A stretch of 64,000 nt of DNA, taken from the NCBI GenBank assembly GCA_963978905.1, contig OZ022256.1:16369731-16433730 (forward strand), read 5' to 3'. Shown here one piece after another: positions 11,743-22,956 of this stretch (the first letter of the stretch is position 1; each line of letters begins with the position of its first letter). Under the pieces are notes generated by a model. That model was given only the letters and a program-made list of their open reading frames with translations. It did not search any database and was not told the DNA's origin. A program made the translations under genes and the position numbers. This DNA is from Trichostrongylus colubriformis. Taxonomy: Eukaryota; Nematoda; Chromadorea; Rhabditida; Trichostrongylidae.

Positions 11743-11864
11743 AGTTTCCGAAGGCTGGCAGGGCGTGGCCTACAGACTTGGGTGAGAGTGTGTGGCGGGG
11801 TGAGAGAGATCGATAGACGTTCATCCAAGTCCGTAGGCCTCGCCCTGCCAGCCATCGGGAAATG
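11743..11864. other. long imperfect hairpin, ~42-bp arms
   Basis: GGCTGGCAGGGCGTGGCCTA (left arm, from about 11753) pairs with TAGGCCTCGCCCTGCCAGCC (right arm, about 11834-11853); both arms extend outward and inward with few mismatches around a loop of about 36 bp. It is absent from the paralogous unit at 53.8 kb. It may be a small foldback element. Confidence 0.75.
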
Positions 11865-12800
11865 GACGTTGCGTGGATAGGTCGTATGCAGCTCTTTCAC
11901 TGGTGCGCCTCCCGTCAGGGGACGGCGAGCGAGAAACGTGTGGGAATTTGCTACGTCACTCTAAAAGTACTGTTGCTTGGTCTTGTCCTCGTTTTTGCGT
12001 AGCTGAGTTGTCATATGTACAATCTGCTTTCGAAAGATGTCTATTAATTGACCAGTTTTCAGTTGATTGCAAATAATACTTGGCTTGAAAGTGGCGACGA
12101 AGGTCTTTTGATGGCTGATTCAGGACCACCAAGGAAAGTTTAAAATGCTCATTTTCTAATTTTAGAATTATCGTAGAACTAGTGCGAGGTTTTGCTGAGA
12201 AAGGGTCTTACGCAGCAGGTCGACTATAATGTTAGCGTTGCTGATGCCATTTCCTGTACCCGACTCACTCCATTGGGTCAGTGAGTTCAAGGGACTCGTT
12301 TTTCTGTACTGCTAGTGCAGAATTTAGCTTTTTCACTAATTTTCTCACAGGTGAGCGTGGCTAGCTGAACGGCGCATGCGGAACGCTGTCACATTTCAGC
12401 TCTCACACTTCCTCGGGTACAACTTCAAAATCGGAGTTGCGTTCGCGCGAATTCCTGATTTGCACACATTGACTGAAATAAAAGATACGCTGGGCAAAAG
12501 CAGTCTGTGGCATCACTTAGCTTAAATTTGTTACTAATCCTCTTCCCAGTGTTTCCTGCAAGGCGTCTAACGTTAGCTAACTTGATGCTTCGTATGTTGT
12601 TAGGCCGGAGTGTCTATACTACACGGGCGACGCACTCCAGCCCAACGCGACTAGTCAATACTGGTTACTCATGCACGGTACCAGCGAATGTATCAAAAAG
12701 TATGAAAGAAGAGTACGAAGCACTTTAGTGAAAACCGTTTCTCATAGCTTTTCGGAAAGGCAACGAGACACCAGTAACCATATCCAATCTGTTAAGCATG
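11865..12800. other. no gene recognised
   Basis: Unique-looking sequence between the end of duplication unit 1 and the start of unit 2. Short frames at 11873-12076, 12507-12728 and 12671-12856 have no recognisable domain. The fragment after 12800 (GTTAAGCATGTTCATAG) already belongs to unit 2. Confidence 0.4.
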
Positions 12801-13249
12801 TTCATAGTGGTGGAAACCGCCTTTTGCGGAACTGTGGAATTTGCGTGAAGCGATAAGATAGCTTCTATTGGAAAAAGAGCAGAAAAGTTTTTGTGGAAAT
12901 GCGGAATTTGCGTTCTGCCAAATTGCGAAATTGTGGAAAATTCATTTTTCTAATTCGACTAGGCGGAGCCCAGCAGGTTGATTCGCTTCTAATCCTTTTT
13001 CGTACATTCCAAAATTCTACACTGCCACAAACACATATTCTGCCATCTCCCAATCGATACGTATCATCTATCAATAACCATGAACTCGACCTCAGAACGA
13101 TAATTGAAACACATTTATTGGGAAAATACTGACATCGCGGTGGCTATGCACACAAATTCAAATCACCCTCAAAACACTCTCTGCCACCATGGAGGTGAAG
13201 GCAAAGGGTGTAGATTTCTCCGATGGCATATTCCTATAAAGATCGTGTG

Positions 13250-16200
13250 CTAACAACAGTTAGAGGTCAAAAACCATGAATCAGGATTGATTGGTTTTCT
13301 AATAGCACCAATCATCTCACCTGTGATGTTACATATCCAATCCAAATTCTGCCGCACATCAGTAAATTCATCGAGTGGGATTGCACGTGTTTTTCGCTTA
13401 CGATAATCTGAAACTTTAGCTCTTAGCATACTAAAAAAATCTGGCCTCTCATTAGCTCTTAACATACTAAAAAGTCTGGCTTCCCATATAGGAACGAGCC
13501 ACATGGTTCAGATCGCATGTGTTGGATCGAAAAGCGACCCAGATGTTAGAGTGCATAAGTGTTTCTTTTGCTCCAGACACCTATGATACCGATCGTCCAT
13601 CTTTCTTAGGCGCTATGAAAGCGGCTACTATAAACACTAGAAGTGCAAGGAGATGAGGGATGGGCAACTCACTGCGAAAGGAGCGTCATAGATTACGAAA
13701 AAAAAACGTCTGCGCTTAGACCCCACCGGGTAAATAGGTACGTTTCCTTGTGTTTTTTCGCCTATTCCATTTTTTCTTCCCTATAGCACTTCTTTGTATA
13801 AACGACGCACTCATGGGGATGATACGAAAATCGTGATTTGCAGTCAAATGACACGCTCAGTTGTAGGAATCGGCTATGGGAGTCTGCCGGAGAGCCTCAC
13901 GCTCACCGAATAGTGCTCCACACGTCTATCTTGGACGGTAGCTTTCCCTCACAGTTGAAGGGCCTCGTCCACGGAAGCTCAAGTTTCCCTGTTACCCGTA
14001 AAGTGGCGATATATTTGCTTCACCGGTCCACATGCATACCTGTTGCATTTTAGCTTCATGCGAAAAGCTAAAATGCAACAGGCATGCATCTCAAGGTATC
14101 TTCCATGCATGGTGGAGTATCGGAGGCTGGGCTACAAAGGGGCGGTGCGGCGCTCCCGTATCGGTATGCAGTTGGAGCGATGAATCAATGTTGGACGCGA
14201 AACTCTGGAGTGCGCTATTTCCTGCCGACGACTGTTGAAAAGTGACTTGGTGAAGATTCAGACGAGTTCCTATTCGTTCTTTCAAATTTTCGATTTTTTC
14301 GTTAGAGCAGGGGTGATTTTCGGCTCACATTTGTGTTTCCGTCCAACTACTAGTAGTACAGTGGTTTCTGAGAGGAATAGGTCTCATGGAAGTTTCGTGC
14401 ACAATTGCCTTAGAGAACTTTTGAGTAATGGCTCTGGTAGCCTTCAAACGATTCGTGCAAGGGAATTCCGCAACTATAGCTCTTCTCGGAACCAGTACAA
14501 TGCATGCAGTAAATGGACAGAAACACAAAAATAGGCAAAAACTCCTCGCTTCAAAACAGTAATCGAAAATCTCAAATGAATAGCGGCTCGTTTAATTTCC
14601 CGCAGAACCGCATCTCAAAAGTTGTCAGTGGGAGACGCACATTCCAGTGTGACTTGCTTCCACACAGCGTCTCCGATTACACAGTCACCACCCTTTTTCA
14701 CAGCCCGTCCTTGGACAGTCCCATTTCGTTGAGGAGTTCTACCTCACATCAAGCAAATACAACATAACTATATAGGTAACAGAAAAAGTCAATTTTCCAG
14801 TTATTCTTTATTATTACTATTATATCTATATTGCTCTCTTCGCCCACAAATACATATACTTGTGTAGAAACATAGAAGTACTTACTCTCATAACATGTGT
14901 TCCCAATTGACATCACTCCAACGATAGTGCTCCTTCCATAGCGATCAGTTTGAAACAGTGGGCCTCCACTGTCACCCTGGAGATCATCGGTGTGTTGAGG
15001 GGTTTTGAGTATATTCCGCTTACTGGTTTGTAATACTTACATCGCAAATGCCCACACCTTTTGGAGCGGTGGTTATGATCGTTTTGTTTTTCGATGTCGC
15101 AACTAATCGTACTTTTACCACTTGATAGGGTCGAGATGATGCCAGATCGAAGGCTTGAAAATAAACGATTTGCGATCGATCGGGGTGTATTGAGTAAAAC
15201 TCACGAGCACTTGCTCCACTCCCCGCCGCATTAAGATTCCAGGCCAATAGTGTATTTGCACGTGGTAGGCAGATCGGTATAGCTACGGATATAGGTACAT
15301 CCTTTTCCAGTTCCAGTATCGCTATGTCGTTCATGCCCGTACATTCATCGGAATCGTTGGGTACATGAAACTAATCCATGTGTGTTCTAAACAGCACCTG
15401 ATTTTACTGCATTAGAGGTAGCAGATGTTCAGGATGGGGAGGTGTTCACAATACGTGCTCAAGGAAACGCTTCTTCGCGCACTGGGAGGTGTGCTCGAAG
15501 CTCTTAACGTAGCAAAATCCCTGACCCCGCGAGTAAGCGCGAAACAAGGAGGTGTATCAATGCTGAGTGGCACAGATCCATACCGTTCGCCCCTACTATA
15601 CTCGCTGACTGCCGCAGAGCTCGTCCACGCAAGCAAAGGTCAACGGAAAAAGCGTCATGGTGTTTAAAACAAATGCTCACGATGAAATGTTTTCCGTAGC
15701 TCGTGAATCCTTGTCATACACTAGCGTGTGGACTTGCTGGGATATATGTACACTAGCGCTCAAAGTCCTCGGCCGAAACTTTTTCGTTATAACTTTTTTC
15801 CTACTTGACCAAAATTGACGAAATTTAGATGTGTGGTGCCTGAACCTATTGCCAACATTTCCTTCTACTTGAGACCCGCTTGACACTTTTCATGGTTTTT
15901 TACAAGAATTTACTACAAAACCACCAAAAAAAGTAAAAGGTTTGGTCAAGAAAAACGGCTTTCTTTACAAAAACAAATCGAGCAAGCCTCAGAGAACATT
16001 AATATTTTGTAAAAAGACCACGGCTTTCGATGACAGCGGTACAGCGGGACGGTATAGCGATGGCACTCCAAAAACAAAAAATTTCAGATAACCACGTAAA
16101 CTACACCGTTGAGCGCTAAAATAGTATATTAGAGGCACACCACGCGATAATCAAAGTGGTCCTTATCTTCTGAGGGCAGGTAGACCCTTGGATGGTTGTA

Positions 16201-19200
16201 AAGTCTGCACCCTTTTCGCGGCGCCATAGCTCACCCTAGCCGCGCACGGCCTGGTCGACCTGAGCCGAGTTGAGCCCATTGAGCCGGATCACACCTGGCT
16301 CAGACGAGAGGGAAACTTGCGATAAGACAAGATAAGGCAGCGACATCAATAGCGAAGGTAGCTTCAACAGGGAAGAATGGTGATATCGTAGCATTTTGCG
16401 CGATATCATCGAGCAAAAACTCATTTCTTATCTTCCATACTCGTACGAGGACCGATGACAGGAAGCTTTATTTTTGGTGGTTGTGAGGGGTTTTGTTACA
16501 TTTCTCTTCACTGGTGGGTGAACCAGGGCCTCTACATCCTTTAACACGCGCGATAGCTCTCACAATTTTTCGCGAGGTGTGCCTTTAGGTATTTAGTCTC
16601 CAAGTACAACATACTGAGATTTCTCTTAGATCGGTGCAGTTGCAAAAAAGTTACAAGTGAAAAATCCAAGTGAAAGACCATTTCGCCGAAGACTTTTGAG
16701 CGCTACTGTATATGTACCTGGGCACTCGTATTGGTCCAAAGTGGCAGCAGCTCCAATTCATCTACAGTGGAACAAGAAGGCGAGTGCCACGCGCGATGAA
16801 CCAATTCGCTCGACACACTGACCATTTCGAGCTTCCTGACCCACACCTCACCCTCCGCTGCCGTAGATCCTCTCACTAGTGCTCATCGCGTGCTGTGCGT
16901 GACTGTCACACTACAATTCATGTGGCCTGGTCGATTCTCAGCGATGGATTGCGCGGCAACACACTGGAAAACATGCTCAGAGAGGAAGTCATCGGAAAGA
17001 CTCGTTTTCTTGTCACACACTTTCAGCATCTAATTTCATTTTTCTTCACTGCCGCTTCCTTTTCGAACAGTGACGAGATCGCTCCCGCTGCCTTTTAGAG
17101 ACCGAACGAGATCTTGCTTTCGACTCCGCGAAGTTGCCGCACCTGCGTTCGCTCTGACTGCACTCGTGTGTTTACATCACTTCAAAGATTCTCATCTTCC
17201 GTTCACTTCCAAGTGACCGATTCGCAATTAACAGCAGGATAAGGTGTCACAGCACGAGTCGCACAAACTAGGTAGGGTTGTTCAGGCGGACATTTCCCAT
17301 ATATATGGGGACTGAGGTATTTTAATCTTCTTTCACTTAGCGTGCGTGAATAGCTTGTGCAACTGCGACTGGGACATCCTTAACAAACCACATCATCGAG
17401 AAGAACCTCACCGAGCGGACCTTTCTTGTGCGAAAGCTTGGACATTCAGTCGCTTCCTCGCATTGGCTTCCGATCAGGATCACAAATTCTTCGATTGGAG
17501 CGCTAAGTTGTCTCGTATTTCTGAATGGTGGAAATTTCGATTTTGTGGGTTTCAGAATTTGGAAGGTGCGGGGAAGTTAATAGACACTTACTGGTATCCT
17601 TTTCTCTTGCATTCTTGCGGCGTATAAACTTCCCTAGGAGTTTTTATCACACAGTGGGCTGCCGTTAGCACATGGCGAGAAGAGATGAGAGCTCCACTGC
17701 AATGGTTACCTGAAAGCGAAAACACAGACTTGTTCAGAGTTCGTCACTGATTTACGAAGATACCGTAGGAATAGAACTTGGAGCCAGGTCGTTAAGAAAG
17801 AGGTACTGTAATGTAAAAAGAAAGTGAAAGTGAACAGAAAAGTCCGGACATTATAGGTGAATTAGCATATTCCACTCTCAGAGGAAGAAGCGCCTCATGC
17901 TGACCTTCAAGGAAGGCGAGCGATCCTATTATGAGCTCATGAGGACACGCTGTTAAAGGCGTTTGGCGGGAGAACAGACGAAAGAGTCGTGAAAGGGACG
18001 AAGTAGGATGCAAGAGATCCACCTACCGATTAAACAACGCCACGGTAACAGCGGGTCGTCCAAACTTCCCTCGCGCCTTCTTAGGGCACCACTGGGAAAT
18101 GAAAGTTGGGGAAGAATGTCCTCTACACATGAAATTTGACTTTTTATGAGATAATATGAGGCGAAGTTCATGATGAAATGCTCCCTGAGATTTTTATCGC
18201 GGCCCGATAACAACTAGTAAGGGCTGACAAAGGGCGCTGAAACGAATGCAGGCAAATCCATTCCGCTTTTCGCATTCATCTTTGAGCGTTGACATTCATG
18301 CGTTTATTGCGGGGTGGGACAGGGACATCAATGGTGGGTGATCTGAATGATTACTGTTGATAATACTTGAAAAGGAGCATAAAAAGGCAAACGTTGCCAA
18401 ATCTGTTTCGCTTTCTCAATTGACAGTGAAGTGTTCACAGTCATACGTAATGAAGGGAGTGGAATAAGGCCCATAAGGATGTGAGTAGTGACGGGTTGAA
18501 TCTGATGATGACTTTTGAGAGCCGATAAGAGTCACTAGCGACTATTAGGTATGTGCATAGATCTTGCGACACATGTGACTTTTTTAAAAATATTATCGCT
18601 TCATAGGTGGCAAATATCAATCTACAATGTAATTGCCATTGCTTTCTGTGACACGTTCTCAACATGCTGTTAGCTCCCGAACGCCCTTTGACCAGAATTC
18701 CGGAGGCTACGAATCGAAAAACGATCGCATACGCGGTTTCAAATCAACCACTTCGTCGAGTTTCTTCTCCTTCAGCTGATCTCTGAGAGCTCTGAAGAGA
18801 TGTTAGTCAGAAGGAGCTAGGTCGGGAGAATACGGGTTTAGCACTTCCCAGCCAAAAGTGCTTGAACCCATCTTGTGTTATCATTGCAACCTGTGGCCTT
18901 GCATTGTAATGCTGCAAACAAAACGCGTTCCCATTGGATAATGCTGGCGGAGAATGACGGCAAACCTCTGCAGCTCGTATGCGTACATATTTGCGGTCAC
19001 TCCAGTATTACTGGGTAACAGTTCAAAGTACGGCATACCTGAGGAATTCCACCATCACCAGAGCACGGATCCTTCATTTCATTGTATAGTTCACGTTCTT
19101 TTGAAGAAATGTAATCAGATGAAGACGACATATCAAGGATCGGCACACACCGACATGACGAGTTTCCTGAAGCCGAGATCGCTAAGACGTCTGCTGATTG

Positions 19201-21167
19201 TGGAGTGGCACATTCCCAATTTAGTAGTTATCTGCAGTCGCATTTGGATTCGCTTCACCTTCAAAAACGTCACTCTCTTGAGTGATCGATGAACGTCCTG
19301 GCCGTGGTCGATCAAGAAGACTCGTATCTCCGGAATCAAAATGCAGGAAGCAGCGAGATACTGTGGCATGTTGGGTGCCCGAGCTCACCACAGATATTAA
19401 CAGCCGCCCCCTCGCGGAGAAAGGAGTCGCCCTAAGAAAGTACTCGTACTATATGGGGTGTAGGCTGAGACACACGGATCTAGGCCTTAGCCTGTGGCCT
19501 TTGTCCTGTAACATAAATTATTCAGACAATTTGTTCATGTAAATCCTATACTCCTTGCACGTCTGTTGTTGTGTTGATGAATGATGATGATGACATAAAA
19601 TGATTCAAGGGATGTGCATGGTCATTGCGTGACCCAGTGGCCCTACTGACCGAGTCCTAACCGTCACCCGCACTATATGATGCGCGAAAAAATGGGGTTT
19701 TCAATTTGTTTAGACTGAGCGTAGCCGCCTCATATATCGTACAGCTTGAAACGGGAATGTCCCACAACATCCAGGTGAGTGATCCACGAAAGGCGCGAGT
19801 ACGGCATTGTAAGAAGGGATTTCAAGAGTGTCGTGGAACATATGCACCAATAGATAAGAACTCCTGTACACCGCCAACTACTACAATGCGACCACTATAG
19901 TTGAAATGAATGTTGCTCAATGTCACTGGGTAAGCATATATCGATCATGTTCTGATATCAGTTGCAGCGATCGACTGATCGCTAAACTGTCTGACATTTC
20001 TATTGATGGTGTCTGTTTTTTAATACTGCGATCTACGTGAATGATCAAGGTGCGATCTGGTTTTGCAAGAGCAAAAGCGAAGTTTGAAAGGAAAATGTGC
20101 TCTCAGACTGTATCAATCTTCTGCGCCTGTCTATATGCTCTCATCTCTACAGTAACGTCTTTAGCATTTATCTTAAAATATTTATATCCTTCCATGTGTC
20201 TTATATGCCCGTTGCCTCATTTTGATATCCTTCAGGGATTTCTAGTGAAGATCAGCTTCACTATTAACTTCAGATTCAAATCCCACCTGTCAGCTTTACC
20301 ACATCTTCTTTTGGACTTCAGTTTGGACCCTCAACCTCAGCGATATCACTGATCACTGTGACCTGAGGGATTACGACTCTCTTCTCAGCGGACCAAATAC
20401 GACCATCACCCACCCACCCCCCTTTCCCCCAGTCGAGAATTCCTCGACGGAGGTTCGAGCCCGCTCTTAGCGGCGTAAGGGTGAGGCACGCGCAGTAGCA
20501 GGGCGAGCGTATTTGTGCACGACGCAGGCTCAATTATCCAGGATTGAGCCCAAATTTAATGCGATAACGTTGAAGAAGTTTTCGCAACATATGCCTCTCG
20601 AAGTTTCATACTTTGAAAAGCTGCTGATGGAAAAAACGGAGGATTTGACCCGCCCACCGTGTCTATCCGGAGAATCTTTAAGAAACTTGCAGTTTTTACT
20701 CCGAATGATTGGAAAGCTTAGCTATCCATTATCACATTTGCATAACACAGTCCGGAAAGTGTGTTCATGGTAGTGCTTGGTATCACTCATGAGCAGAATA
20801 AAATCGTCGAAGTGGTAAATGGGAATGTGATTTAGGAGAGTAGAAAATGAAGGCAAATCTGTACCTGGAATCTGCCTCACCTTCATCTCGGATTGAAATG
20901 GTTACTACCCATGAATATTTCATCGGATTGAAGCGATGTCCTCCATATGACAGCGGCATCACCCTTTGCATTTGTTCGTCATTTGGTTGAGTGGAATAGT
21001 TGAAATCTGAACATTTTTTGTCAAAGATACCCTTTTCATGAATGGCAAAGCCTACCGAGAGACATTCCACATGTCCAGCGAAGCTGTTGACTTTCGAGTG
21101 GTGTAAGTTTTCTCGAATAGACGAATGAAATCAGAAGGAAAATGATCTCGTATCCAATGACTATCAT
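13250..21167 (-). CDS. SP-2: secreted chymotrypsin-fold (S1) serine protease
   Basis: Exons on the minus strand: signal peptide 21167-21056 (MIVIGYEIIFLLISFVYS), pro-region and mature N-terminus 21006-20881 (VMPLSYGGHRFNP), His exon 17709-17592 (CSGALISSRHVLTAAHC, catalytic His), Asp exon 15370-15041 (MNDIAILELE, catalytic Asp), Ser exon 14976-14886 (GDSGGPLFQTDRYG, nucleophile Ser) and C-terminal exon 13407-13250 (FTDVRQNLDWICNITGE to a stop). Phases 1-1, 1-2, 0-0 and 0-1 interlock and every donor is GTAAGT/GTGAGG/GTAGGC-like. The 2-to-0 gap between the His and Asp exons implies one more exon; the best candidate (about 16.88-17.04 kb) contains MNCSVTVTHSTR but also an in-frame TGA. The residue six before Ser is Gly rather than Asp, so trypsin specificity is unlikely and a chymotrypsin/elastase-like S1 pocket is inferred. 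A secreted digestive or host-directed role is inference. Confidence 0.8.
15751..16708. mobile_element. 958-bp TA-flanked TIR element (nonautonomous Tc1/mariner type)
   Basis: The left end reads CACTAGCGCTCAAAGTCCTC and the right end, inverted, CAGTAGCGCTCAAAAGTCTT, with TA on both sides (15749-15750, 16709-16710). The SP-3 intron at 43.69 kb carries the uninterrupted site GGATATATACGTGG, so the insertion happened after the duplication. No transposase frame is visible. It sits in the intron between the Asp exon and the exon before it. Confidence 0.85.
18190..18385 (-). repeat. dispersed monomer of the 146-bp satellite
   Basis: On the minus strand the elements GATCACCCACCATTGATGTC, CATGAATGTCAACGC, GCGAAAAGCGGAATGG and TTATCAACAGTAATC follow the order of the 3.0-4.5 kb satellite. 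The same diverged monomer sits at the paralogous place near 45.27-45.46 kb, so it predates the segmental duplication. Confidence 0.7.
18560..19520 (-). pseudogene. mariner transposase pseudogene in SP-2 intron
   Basis: Fragments read on the minus strand in order: an HTH-like N-terminal part near 19.35-19.45, LLDRPRPGRS-like sequence near 19.28 after a frame change, HSTISRRLSDLGFRK near 19.18, YNARPQVA near 18.89 (the DNARPH catalytic block of mariner transposases), and a C-terminal remnant with EEKKL/FFDS-type remains near 18.72. Many stops and shifts show long decay. A paralogous copy occupies the same intron of SP-3 (45.6-46.6 kb), so it was inserted before the duplication. Confidence 0.75.
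20020..20780. other. intronic block shared by the three SP units
   Basis: Part of the intron downstream of the pro-region exon, with counterparts at 5.88-6.24 and 48.2-49.14 kb. A plus-strand frame containing NLQFLLRMIGKLSYP (about 20690-20730) is recognisable in the first unit too but is broken in the third. No known domain. Confidence 0.5.
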
Positions 21168-21196
21168 CGGAGATAATCAGATTACCGCAGTTTTCC
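21168..21196 (-). promoter_or_regulatory. SP-2 5' leader with predicted 3' splice site
   Basis: CATTTCAG ends at 21197 on the minus strand, followed by a 29-nt leader conserved with SP-1 and SP-3 before the ATG. Likely spliced-leader acceptor. Confidence 0.5.
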
Positions 21197-21704
21197 CTGA
21201 AATGGCACGCACAGTTGCTGGCCATATGGCGGTTTGGCTGAGCGATTGCTTACTTAACCGCTGGTGCACGGAGTTACGGCTCCCGGGGTGTGATATGATA
21301 GCGAATCGCCTGGGTGCCCGCGGCGAGGCCGAGTTGGGTTATATCGTCTACAGTAATTGCATAGGGGCCTGCACATCTAAGGTGGCATGGTACTAAAGTT
21401 TATAAAATCTAGTCATTTTTGTGTATAACTGGTGAAAGATCAATGTAAAAGATCAATATTTATTCATTTGATTACTTCAAGAAGAAACTGGATGTTCACA
21501 GATACGTAAGCACGACCGCACTGATAAATCTGCTGTTTTTGTGATGTTTTCTTAAATTTCCGTTTCAATGATTTCTGAATCTCCGTTGGGTGTTTCGATA
21601 TAAGTGTTAATACTTTTCAAGTTGGAGAATTTCACAGAAAACAAATGTGGTGCTATTGCAGTGAGGAGGGCATCTTATGAAAAGTTGCTTATCTATGCAT
21701 CCTG

Positions 21705-21951
21705 GAGGGGTGGGGTCCACGAGGTCGAATTTCCGCTTTGCGGCGGTGCACTCGCGGCGCCTCCGTACGACTTGCCGTATCGATTGCCCTTGGTCGCGTG
21801 GCCGAGCGTGACTGTGTCACGTCTGCGCTTTCCACTCATGCCACACTGCCTCGCTTGAAGACTGCCATGCGCTGCCACTGGCACTCGCACCCGCCGTGCC
21901 GCTTATCGCGCGCAGCCGCGCGGAAATTCGACCTCGTGGACCCCACCCCAT
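21705..21951. mobile_element. ~247-bp MITE with GGGTGGGGTCC inverted repeats
   Basis: GGGGTGGGGTCCACGAGGTC followed by GAATTTCCGC at the left is matched at the right by GCGGAAATTC then GACCTCGTGGACCCCACCCC. The paralogous upstream regions of SP-1 and SP-3 lack it. The interior is GC-rich and noncoding despite short frames on both strands. Confidence 0.85.
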
Positions 21952-21959
21952 CCTGGAGA

Positions 21960-22200
21960 GATCCTTTAGGGGTCTACACTTCAGGCATATACTTTTGCCT
22001 AAGCCTTGAAGGAGGGAAGAAAGAGTTCCTTTCTCCCCCTAGGCTTAGGTAAAAATAAGTTCTATAGTGGTATTCCCCCTCCCCCCGCTGCAGTATATAC
22101 TCTGAACATTATCAAACATAAAAAACAATACATAATGAAGTAGCTATCAAGAAAATAGCTTAAAACAGCACATAATGGAGTAGCAATCAAGGATATAGCT
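21960..22200. other. insertion-like sequence upstream of SP-2, no gene
   Basis: Sequence with GCATATACTTTTGCCTAAGC and later TAGGCTTAGGTAAAAATAAG forms a loose inverted pair. It is not seen in the other duplication units. Probably a small mobile element fragment; its ends are not defined. Confidence 0.4.
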
Positions 22201-22911
22201 AATTCTTCAAAGGGCTTCGAAGGTCTCAGCCCATTGCGTCTTGAGCGAAATTTCAAACGACTCGTATTGATGGCGCCGCGAGCGGAACATTGCGAAGCGA
22301 TTGCCTGTCATATCTGCACACACCACGGCTCCCCTTGCCCACATCACCCGGCTGCCGTGCCTGCGGGTTTCTCCGGAGATCATGCCTTTCCCACAGTATG
22401 GTCGCCGTTCCCCGGAGTTACATCTGACCCTTGGCGAACCAGGTTGAGCTATAACGGCAGCGGCGCGCATCCCCTGCGACTACCGTCCGAGCCCCTTCCC
22501 TCAATACTACAGGCAACCCTATGCACGGGAGGAAGTACCATAACAACTATTTGAATTTAGAATTTTATCCATGGACTTAGTCTCATACTCCTGCCGCAAC
22601 TCTAGTCCATGGTTCATCCCCCAAGAGTGAACGAAAGAGTAATAGCCGTTATGCGGTAGTTCCTGCACACTGCAAGCTCCCTTTTCAGACGCTTTCTTCG
22701 GTCCGCGTCCTCGAAAATAGCGAGAGAGAGCTTACTGTCGCTCAATTATGCTGACCGCAATGCACCCGATCGCACCGCGCCTCACGACATGCAGAAAATG
22801 ACAGACAGCTCCCGCTCTCTAAAGTCCGGCCTGGTTTCCTTGCGGCAAATACCCGGTGCCCCCTCTCTTCCTGAAGGGAAGAGCATAGATCCCTTAAATA
22901 CAGAGCCACGG

Positions 22912-22956
22912 CTGGAGGGGGGAGGAGGGGGGGAGAGGGGGGGGGGGGGAGGGTTT
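22912..22956 (+). other. guanine-rich tract, G-quadruplex candidate
   Basis: Several runs of four to thirteen G separated by single A residues on the plus strand. The paralogous sites near 7.32 and 50.25 kb read GGAGGCGGGGCCATGGG-like sequence without the expansion, so the tract grew in this copy only. Confidence 0.8.

Noticed and set aside
11373..11900. 175-codon open frame on the minus strand
   Set aside because: It runs through the 11743-11864 hairpin, has low-complexity Ser/Thr composition and no domain, splice or leader context.
15412..15636. Minus-strand frame beside the Asp exon as an extra protease exon
   Set aside because: The counterpart at 43382-43615 does not keep phase-compatible splice sites, and the sequence shows no protease motif.
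17346..17627. Plus-strand frame with FSRFLALASD and LSRISEWWKFRFCGFQN, conserved at 44.39-44.57 kb
   Set aside because: It lies antisense over the donor side of the His exon and its intron; conservation is explained by the recent segmental duplication.
20041..20352. 103-codon hydrophobic frame as a possible membrane protein
   Set aside because: Lies in the SP-2 intron block; the paralogous stretch at 48.24-48.70 kb breaks the frame, and hydrophobicity follows from T-rich DNA.
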